A program made the translations under genes and the position numbers. Shown piece by piece: positions 23,216-30,195 of a stretch of 30,195 bases of DNA. This stretch comes from an uncultured bacterium. GTDB taxonomy: Bacteria; Actinomycetota; Coriobacteriia; Coriobacteriales; Coriobacteriaceae. The notes beneath the pieces are model-generated. The model ran no database searches. It was not told where the DNA came from and saw only the letters and a program-made list of their open reading frames with translations. Numbering within the stretch: position 1 is the first letter of the stretch; every line of letters begins with the position of its first letter. Location: the NCBI GenBank assembly GCA_905214525.1, contig CAJMMN010000029.1, forward strand, positions 1-30,195. The letters run 5' to 3'.

Positions 23216-24251
23216 TTCCGCCGACCTCGCCTCGTGCGAGTCTGCAGATATTCAGCGACGCATCCTCGAGCTCATCGAGGGTGCGTCCTCCATTGCGATT
23301 TCGGGACACACTTCTCCCGATGGTGACGCCCTGGGCTCCGTGTTGGGTCTGGGCCTCTCGCTTATGAAGTTTTTCCCTAACAAGGACATTGCCCTGCTGC
23401 TGGCAGACGATGACCCGGTTCCACGCATCTACCGCTTTATGGAAGGCTCCGATCGCCTGGTGCCGGCATCTGCGTACACCGGCAATCCGGACCTGTTCAT
23501 CTCGGTGGACGTGCCGGTCGTCGAGCGTCTCAATAATTCCGCCGAGGTGCTTCGTCGCTCCAAGCATGTGGTGTGCTTCGATCACCATCCGGCGCGCGAG
23601 GAGTTTGCCGAGCTCAGCCTGAGGCGCGTCGAAGCTGCAGCCTGCGCCATGATCATCGACCGCTTCTTGGACAATTGCGGCATTGTCGCACGTGATGGCG
23701 TTGCGACCTGCCTGCTGTGTGGCTTGGTTACCGATACCGGCCGTTTTCAGTACCAAAACGCCGATGCAGCCGCGTTCCATGCAGCCTCGCGTCTGGTTGC
23801 CCACGGTGCCGATCCGGCGCGTGTGGCACTCGAGGTTTACCAGAGCATGCGCGTTGAGTTTTTGCACCTCAAGTCCATCGTTATGGGCCGCATTAAGACA
23901 GTGGCCCACGGGCGCGTCGCGTATAGCTACGCGTACCAGAGTGACCTTGAGGCCTGCGGTGTCACCTCGGATGAGTGCGACGGTCTGGTTGACGTGGTGC
24001 GCTCGGTGATGGGCGTCGAGGTCTGTCTGTTCCTGAAGGGCATTGAGGGCGATACCAAGGTGCGCGGCAACCTGCGCTCCAAGGGCGACCTCAACGTGTC
24101 CGAGATCGCTGCTACCTTTGGCGGAGGCGGACATCCCGCTGCCGCCGGTTTCTCCAACAACGGAACGATTCTCGAGACGCTTACCGTGGCACTTCCCATG
24201 CTGGCCGAGCTGGTGGGGGAGGATCCCGCTTCGGTGACCGTCGAGCTTTAA
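23208..24251 (+). CDS. nrnA: DHH/DHHA1 phosphoesterase, NrnA type
   Basis: A 347-residue manganese phosphodiesterase that removes nanoRNAs and/or 3'-phosphoadenosine 5'-phosphate. The DHH domain shows GHTSPDGDALGS (D38, D40), D125-H-H127 and LVTDTGRFQY; the DHHA1 domain ends with G305-G-G-G-H-P310. Members also cleave pGpG, the breakdown product of cyclic-di-GMP, so a link with PelD signalling elsewhere in the window is possible but unproven. It overlaps rbfA by 8 bases and lies between rbfA and truB as in many Gram-positives. Confidence 0.9.
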   Translation: MTNSADLASCESADIQRRILELIEGASSIAISGHTSPDGDALGSVLGLGLSLMKFFPNKDIALLLADDDPVPRIYRFMEGSDRLVPASAYTGNPDLFISVDVPVVERLNNSAEVLRRSKHVVCFDHHPAREEFAELSLRRVEAAACAMIIDRFLDNCGIVARDGVATCLLCGLVTDTGRFQYQNADAAAFHAASRLVAHGADPARVALEVYQSMRVEFLHLKSIVMGRIKTVAHGRVAYSYAYQSDLEACGVTSDECDGLVDVVRSVMGVEVCLFLKGIEGDTKVRGNLRSKGDLNVSEIAATFGGGGHPAAAGFSNNGTILETLTVALPMLAELVGEDPASVTVEL

Positions 24252-24266
24252 CTTTTTGGATGGTAC

Positions 24267-25199
24267 ATGGCTCGTCGTACGCCTTCTCAACTGAATATGC
24301 TGCTCTCCGTCGATAAGCCGGTGGGCTGCACGTCCCACGATGTGGTTTCGAAATGCCGGCGCGCCCTCCATGAGCGGCGCGTCGGCCATGCCGGCACGCT
24401 CGACCCCATGGCATCGGGTGTCATGGTGGTTGGTGTGGGCCAGGCCACCCGTCTGCTGGGCATGCTAACCCTCGATACCAAAAGCTATGTCGCCGACATC
24501 TCGTTTGGCGCCGAGACCAATACCGATGATGCGGAGGGCGAGGCGGTCCGCACGGTGGCTATTGCCAACGAGCTGCGCGATCCTGCCTATGCCCGTGAGC
24601 GCTTGGTCGCTATGCTGGGTCCGCAGATGCAGGTGCCGCCGGCGTTTTCGGCTATCTCGGTCAATGGCGTTCGCGCCTACAAGTCTGCTCGCGAGGGCAA
24701 TGCGGTGGACCTACCTCCGCGCCCTGTCGAGGTCTATGCCGCCGACCTGATCGCCGTGGGCGGCGAAGGTGATACGTGTGTGTGGACCGTGGCGTTCTCG
24801 GTGAGCAAGGGCACCTATATCCGTGCGCTCGCTCGCGACTTGGGCCGCGCCTGTGAGAGCGCCGCGCACATTTCCGCGTTGCGCCGCACGGCCTCCGGTG
24901 TTGTTTCCATTGGCGCTTGTCATGCGGTCGAGGAACTTTCCCCCGAGTCCGCGGCTGGCTTTGCCCTGGATCCCATTGCGGCCCTGGGCGCCACGCGTGT
25001 TGACTTGCCGGGCAATCTTGCCGACGACCTGCTCTGCGGCCGACGCATTCCCGTTGAGCGTGCGCTTGCCGATTTCGATGCCTCGAAGGCGCCGTTTGCG
25101 TTGGTGCTCGATGGGGGACTCAAGGCGCTCGCCCGCATTCAGAGTGGCCGCTTTGTCATGGAGCACGTGTTTCCGCAGGCAATCGGCGGTGTTCGATGA
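24267..25199 (+). CDS. truB: tRNA pseudouridine-55 synthase TruB
   Basis: A 310-residue enzyme forming pseudouridine 55 in the tRNA T-loop. The catalytic motif GHAGTLDPMASG has D46; SVDKPVGCTSHDVV and KGTYIRALARDLG are further family motifs. The chosen ATG 24267 has only a weak GGAT SD; a start at residue 11 (24297) would fit the family but has no SD. The end overlaps ribF (ATGA). Confidence 0.94.
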   Translation: MARRTPSQLNMLLSVDKPVGCTSHDVVSKCRRALHERRVGHAGTLDPMASGVMVVGVGQATRLLGMLTLDTKSYVADISFGAETNTDDAEGEAVRTVAIANELRDPAYARERLVAMLGPQMQVPPAFSAISVNGVRAYKSAREGNAVDLPPRPVEVYAADLIAVGGEGDTCVWTVAFSVSKGTYIRALARDLGRACESAAHISALRRTASGVVSIGACHAVEELSPESAAGFALDPIAALGATRVDLPGNLADDLLCGRRIPVERALADFDASKAPFALVLDGGLKALARIQSGRFVMEHVFPQAIGGVR

Positions 25200-26203
25200 T
25201 GTTGTCCGCTCGCGAGCTCGCGCGTATCTTTTTCGCGGGCGAGTCGGACGAGGCTCGCATCGTTGCTGCCGATGCATTTGATGGGTGCGAGCACTTGGGT
25301 GCTGCCTCCATCGCCATTGGCGTTTTCGATGGTGTGCACCGTGGACACCAGGAACTCATCGAAGCGCTTGTCTGTGATGCCCGTGCCCATGGCTGTAAGG
25401 CGGTCGTGGTCACTTTCGATCCCGACCCGGACGTCGTGGTGAGCCCTTCGCCCGCTCAAAAATTGATGACGACGGCCGACCGTCTACATGCCTTGGCTCA
25501 GACCGGGGTCGATGCGGTAGTGGCCGTTCCCTTTACGCCTGAGGTTGCGGCACTCGACCATGTCGGTTTTCTCGCACTGTTGTCACGCGTTGTCGACATT
25601 CGTTCGATTCGCGTTGGCAGCGATTTTAGGCTGGGTCGCGGCGGTGCTTCTGGTGTTGCCGAGATGCGCGCCTGGGGTTCCGAGCGCGGCGTTGACGTGT
25701 ATGGTCACGACCTGCTTTGCGAGGGCGGCGAGGCCATTTGCGCCACCCGCATTCGTCATGAGCTGGGACAGGGCCATGTGGAGCTTGCTGCTGAGTTACT
25801 CGGCCGCCCGTATATGGTGCGTGGCGGTGTTATTCGCGGCCGTCACGAGGGTTCTGACATGGGCTTTCCCACGGCAAACCTACAGGTTCCCGACGGCATT
25901 CAGGTGCCTGCCGATGGCGTGTATGAGGGCCTGGTGCTGGTAAACGACATCGTGTGGCCCGCTGCCGTTAACGTCGGCCTGCCGCCGACGTATGCCGACG
26001 ATGCCGCTTCATCGCATCTCGAGGCTAACTTAATTGGTTATACGGGCGACCTGTACGGCGCTTCCGTTTCGCTGGCGTTTACGCGCTGGCTGCGTCCCTC
26101 GCGTGTGTTCGACTCGCTGGATGAGTTGATTGCGACCGTCGAGGGTAATATCGAGGGTATTCGTCATAACTTGGGTGAGCAGGGGGTGAGCATCCGTGAT
26201 TAG
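25196..26203 (+). CDS. ribF: Bifunctional riboflavin kinase/FAD synthetase
   Basis: A 335-residue enzyme making FMN and FAD. The N-terminal nucleotidyltransferase domain has AIGVFDGVHRGH (H48-R-G-H51); the C-terminal kinase domain has GFPTANL (P225-T-A-N228) and an AVNVGLPPTY-LEANLIGYTGDLYG region. Start ATG 25196 overlaps the truB stop; a second ATG follows at once (25199). The last 8 bases overlap dnaG. Confidence 0.94.
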   Translation: MMLSARELARIFFAGESDEARIVAADAFDGCEHLGAASIAIGVFDGVHRGHQELIEALVCDARAHGCKAVVVTFDPDPDVVVSPSPAQKLMTTADRLHALAQTGVDAVVAVPFTPEVAALDHVGFLALLSRVVDIRSIRVGSDFRLGRGGASGVAEMRAWGSERGVDVYGHDLLCEGGEAICATRIRHELGQGHVELAAELLGRPYMVRGGVIRGRHEGSDMGFPTANLQVPDGIQVPADGVYEGLVLVNDIVWPAAVNVGLPPTYADDAASSHLEANLIGYTGDLYGASVSLAFTRWLRPSRVFDSLDELIATVEGNIEGIRHNLGEQGVSIRD

Positions 26204-28295
26204 CGATGAGGAAAAAGACCAGGTACGCGCTGCGTCTGACCTGGTTGCCATCGTGCAGGAAACGGTTGAGCTCAAGCCCCGCGGCCATGAGTTTTGGGGT
26301 TGCTGCCCCTTCCATGGCGAAAAGACGCCTTCTTTCCACATTATCCCCGCCACGCAGGTGTGGCATTGCTTTGGCTGCGGCGAGGGTGGCGACGTCTTCA
26401 CCTATATCATGAAGCGCGAGAACCTGAGCTTTCCCGAGTCAATCCGTTATTTGGCCGATCGTGCAGGCATTGAGCTGCACGACACCGGAGATCGCCGCGA
26501 GCGCGGTACCAAGCGTGCCCGCATCTACGATCTGTGTGCCGAGACCGCCCAGTTCTACCACACCATGCTTATGCGCGGTAAGGATGGCCGTCCACGTGAG
26601 TACTTTGCCAGCCGCGGCATGGGTGGCGACGTCTGCCGCCGCTACTGCCTGGGCTTTGCGCCGGGTCGTAATATGCTGGTGGCTCATCTGTCGCAGGCGG
26701 GCTTTACTCCGCAGGAGATGATCGACGCCAACGTTGCCGTGAGTCGAGGGCGCGGGCAGCTTGCCGACCGCTTCTACGACCGCGTGATGTTCCCCATCTT
26801 TGACGAGCAGGGTCACAACATCGCCTTTGGCGGTCGCATCATGGGTGACGGCCAACCCAAGTACCTCAACACCGCCGAGACGAGCGTGTTTCATAAAAAG
26901 CGAAACCTCTACGGCTTTAATTGGGCCAAGGAGTTTATCGTCGCGCAGGATACCGCCATCGTGGTAGAGGGCTATACCGACTGCATCGCCTGTTGGGAGG
27001 CGGGGATTAAAAACGTTGTCGCTACGCTGGGCACCGCGCTCACGGAGCATCACGTCAAGACGCTCACCCGCTTTGCCAAGCGCATCGTGTATATGTTTGA
27101 CGGCGATGCCGCGGGCCAGAAGGCCGCCCGTCGCGCGATTCAGTTTATCGAGCAGGATTCGATGGACCTGCGCTGCGTGGTGCTGCCTGACGGCAACGAT
27201 CCCATGGAGTTCATCACGGCCCACGGCGGAGAGGAGCTGCAGAAACGCATTGACGCCGCCGAGCCGCTCATGGACTTCGTGTACCGTTCGCTGCAGGAGT
27301 CGAGCGACATCACCACGCCGGGCGGTCGCGCCAAGGCGCTGGAGGATGCGCTCACGCTCATCTATCCGCTTCGTGACAGCTATATGATCGATACGTACTT
27401 TATCCAGATTGCCGATCTGCTGGGTTTGGATTTGGAGACGGTGCGCGCGAGTTCGGGTCGCGTGTTTCGCGATGTCGCTAAACGCGAGGATGCGGAACGC
27501 CGACGCGAACAGAACTATGAACGCCAGCGGGCGCAGGCTGAGCGATCTGGTAGCGCGGGCGGTCGGTCGTCTGGTTCGCAGGGAACATCTCGTGGTGCTT
27601 GGGCGTCGGGCGCGACGCCGCCGGTGTCCGCACCGGTCGAAGAAGAGCCGTACGACTACGTCCCACTCGATGCCTACGGTGCCGCGCCGGTCGAGGTCGT
27701 CGACGACCTGCCGCCGATCGATGTGCCTGACGGTATGGGCTCTACGCCCGCCGGTGCCCCGACAGACGCCTCGGCCCCTATGGTTTTGACAGATCTAGAG
27801 CGCAAGTCCTTGGCGGGGGAGCGTGAGCTGCTAACCATGCTCACGAGCTACCCCGACCTGTTCCGCACGTATGCCGACCGCATCTGCTCCATCGAGTGGG
27901 TTGACCCACGTCACGAGTCCATCGCATGGGCCGTGCTGGCAACGCCGCCGGGAACCGATCCTGCAGCCTGCATGGATGCGGCACGCTCGGTGTGTCCCGA
28001 GGCGGCAACGCTTGTGAGTGCCGGGCGCATCTCGGCGACGAGCAAGCACCCCACCGAGACGAACATCGTGTTTATGCTCGATACGCTCGAGCTCTACACA
28101 ATCAAGCGCCGCATGCGTGCCGCACAGGCCAAGCTGCGCCAGGACCGTTCGCTCGATGATGAGGCCCGTCGTGCGCTGACCGTGCAGGCCGCGCAGGACT
28201 CGCAGCGTCAGCGCGAACTGCAAAAGTCGATCGGCGGCGTGGCGGACCCGTTCCGTTTGATCGGCCTGGAGGCCGCAGGCACCGAACAGGCCTAG
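26196..28295 (+). CDS. dnaG: DNA primase
   Basis: A 699-residue primase making RNA primers at the replication fork. Start is GTG 26196 with AGGGGGTGAG at 26181-26190, overlapping ribF. The CHC2 zinc finger has C37-P-F-H40 and C58-F-G-C61. The TOPRIM core has VVEGYTD with E258 and D302-G-D304 in MFDGDAAGQKA. Residues about 445-530 form a Gly/Ser/Pro/Asp-rich linker, then a helical C-terminal helicase-binding domain. It is slightly longer than many primases because of the linker. Its place at the end of the truB-ribF chain and just ahead of rpoD is notable. Confidence 0.96.
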   Translation: MISDEEKDQVRAASDLVAIVQETVELKPRGHEFWGCCPFHGEKTPSFHIIPATQVWHCFGCGEGGDVFTYIMKRENLSFPESIRYLADRAGIELHDTGDRRERGTKRARIYDLCAETAQFYHTMLMRGKDGRPREYFASRGMGGDVCRRYCLGFAPGRNMLVAHLSQAGFTPQEMIDANVAVSRGRGQLADRFYDRVMFPIFDEQGHNIAFGGRIMGDGQPKYLNTAETSVFHKKRNLYGFNWAKEFIVAQDTAIVVEGYTDCIACWEAGIKNVVATLGTALTEHHVKTLTRFAKRIVYMFDGDAAGQKAARRAIQFIEQDSMDLRCVVLPDGNDPMEFITAHGGEELQKRIDAAEPLMDFVYRSLQESSDITTPGGRAKALEDALTLIYPLRDSYMIDTYFIQIADLLGLDLETVRASSGRVFRDVAKREDAERRREQNYERQRAQAERSGSAGGRSSGSQGTSRGAWASGATPPVSAPVEEEPYDYVPLDAYGAAPVEVVDDLPPIDVPDGMGSTPAGAPTDASAPMVLTDLERKSLAGERELLTMLTSYPDLFRTYADRICSIEWVDPRHESIAWAVLATPPGTDPAACMDAARSVCPEAATLVSAGRISATSKHPTETNIVFMLDTLELYTIKRRMRAAQAKLRQDRSLDDEARRALTVQAAQDSQRQRELQKSIGGVADPFRLIGLEAAGTEQA

Positions 28296-28364
28296 ATGTT
28301 GTGGTCAACCAGCGTATTCTCGCCTATATCCAGTCCTCTTTTTGGGTATAGACGTCAATGTGTG

Positions 28365-28373
28365 TGCTAAAGT
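28365..28373 (+). promoter_or_regulatory. Extended -10 promoter of rpoD
   Basis: TGC-TAAAGT, with TTGGGT (28342-28347) as a possible but over-spaced -35. It lies in the 95 bases after dnaG, which contain no terminator, so rpoD may be read both from here and from the upstream operon. Confidence 0.45.
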
Positions 28374-28405
28374 ATTGAGTCCTGTGGACTATGAAGGGAG
28401 AATCT

Positions 28406-29755
<1,350 letters not shown>

Positions 29756-29768
29756 CCTCGCAAGCAAG

Positions 29769-29803
29769 AAGCGCCCTCAAGCACATCCGCTTGGGGGCGC
29801 TTT
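29769..29803 (+). terminator. Intrinsic terminator of rpoD
   Basis: AAGCGCCCTCAAGC (29769-29782) pairs over 14 positions (one G-U) with 29789-29802 around ACATCC. Only three T follow, so termination relies mainly on the strong stem. Confidence 0.75.
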
Positions 29804-29809
29804 CATGTG

Positions 29810-29833
29810 GTCATTGGGGACGTCCCCAATGAC
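29810..29833. repeat. Perfect 24-bp palindrome
   Basis: GTCATTGGGGAC is followed at once by its own reverse complement. It lies between the rpoD terminator and the tRNA promoter. It looks like an interspersed palindromic (REP/RAYT-type) repeat or an operator; only one copy is in the window. Confidence 0.6.
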
Positions 29834-29861
29834 TAGGGCGGAAGATTTCTTAAAAAAGTTC

Positions 29862-29889
29862 TTGCCCTGAGCTGATTCGTCCGTATAAT
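29862..29889 (+). promoter_or_regulatory. Promoter of the tRNA-Asn pair
   Basis: -35 TTGCCC (29862-29867), 16-base spacer, perfect -10 TATAAT (29884-29889), with an A-tract (29852-29857) just upstream that could act as an UP-type element. Transcription would begin near 29896. Confidence 0.75.
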
Positions 29890-29919
29890 AAACTTCGTTG
29901 CTTGAGAGCACGCACCTAT

Positions 29920-29994
29920 TCCTCGGTAGCTCAATGGTAGAGCACGCGGCTGTTAACCGCGCTGTTGTAGGTTCGAGTCCTACCCGGGGAGCCA
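29920..29994 (+). tRNA. tRNA-Asn (GTT), copy 1
   Basis: A 75-base cloverleaf with encoded CCA (29992-29994). The acceptor arm is TCCTCGG/CCGGGGA with one G-U; the anticodon stem CGCGG/CCGCG encloses CTGTTAA, anticodon GTT; the T arm has GTTCGAGTC. It is identical to the second copy. Confidence 0.97.
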
Positions 29995-30003
29995 GAATTT
30001 CTC

Positions 30004-30024
30004 AGCCCATTCCGCTGGGCTTTT
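30004..30024 (+). terminator. Hairpin with T run between the two tRNA genes
   Basis: AGCCCA (30004-30009) pairs with TGGGCT (30016-30021), loop TTCCGC, then TTT. It is a modest terminator that would cut expression of the second copy, or a processing stem. Confidence 0.6.
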
Positions 30025-30028
30025 AAAT

Positions 30029-30103
30029 TCCTCGGTAGCTCAATGGTAGAGCACGCGGCTGTTAACCGCGCTGTTGTAGGTTCGAGTCCTACCCGGGGAG
30101 CCA
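30029..30103 (+). tRNA. tRNA-Asn (GTT), copy 2
   Basis: The same 75 bases as copy 1, including CCA (30101-30103). The 34 bases between the copies contain no recognisable promoter, so it depends on read-through of the small terminator. Confidence 0.97.
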
Positions 30104-30109
30104 GGTTGT

Positions 30110-30139
30110 AAAACCCGTCGCTTATGCGGCGGGTTTTTT
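30110..30139 (+). terminator. Strong intrinsic terminator after the tRNA pair
   Basis: AAAACCCGTCGC (30110-30121) pairs over 12 positions (one G-U) with 30126-30137 around TTAT, and six T end the stem. The remaining 56 bases hold two short inverted repeats (30146-30157; 30164-30178) but no gene. Confidence 0.88.
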
Positions 30140-30195
30140 CATTAAAGGCTTTAGCCTGTGCGGGGCGCGCAGCGCGCCGCATCAGAAACCACCCG

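Noticed and set aside
29931..30182. 83-codon minus-strand frame across the tRNA genes
   Set aside because: It reads through both tRNAs in reverse (products like GRTRTYNSAVN are well-known false predictions).

Overview
The window reads as a high-GC, Gram-positive-type chromosome, most likely a Coriobacteriia gut anaerobe close to Collinsella. This is inferred from codon use, the Gram-positive form of the pel cluster and the housekeeping gene order; it was not tested by a database search. Nearly all genes lie on the plus strand and many overlap by 4-14 bases. There is no insertion sequence, phage gene or CRISPR array.

Left part (190-11285): eight tightly packed genes. The first five are a Pel-type exopolysaccharide machine in its Gram-positive form: a pelD-like receptor fused to a degenerate epimerase-like domain, pelE, a membrane-anchored pelA deacetylase, the pelF glycosyltransferase and the pelG membrane protein. 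Outer-membrane components (PelB, PelC) are absent. Three more genes follow, translationally coupled or nearly so: a lipoprotein of the CotH kinase family, a VTC-domain (polyphosphate polymerase-like) protein and a DUF4956 membrane protein. I infer one operon that makes, secretes and perhaps modifies a surface polysaccharide under cyclic-di-GMP control. PelD keeps an RxxD inhibitory-site motif at the canonical distance from a ruined GGDEF motif. This cluster is the best candidate in the window for an under-described system.

Middle part (11319-17874): a trans-sulfuration-family PLP protein that appears to have lost its PLP lysine, a convergent single-domain ModE/LysR-type regulator, guaB, leuS and a small lipoprotein. 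The IMP dehydrogenase closely resembles, as recalled from memory, the enzyme of the protist Tritrichomonas foetus, down to length and catalytic residue numbers. The leuS leader holds a very long foldback hairpin.

Right part (18137-30139): an information-processing operon, rimP-nusA-infB-rbfA-nrnA-truB-ribF-dnaG, preceded by an extended -10 promoter and an intrinsic terminator that looks like an attenuator. The primary sigma factor gene rpoD follows with its own promoter and terminator. So the nusA/infB operon runs directly into the dnaG-rpoD pair of the macromolecular-synthesis operon. ylxR and an L7Ae-like gene are missing between nusA and infB, and NusA carries a Cys-rich tail. The window ends with two identical tRNA-Asn(GTT) genes, each followed by a terminator.
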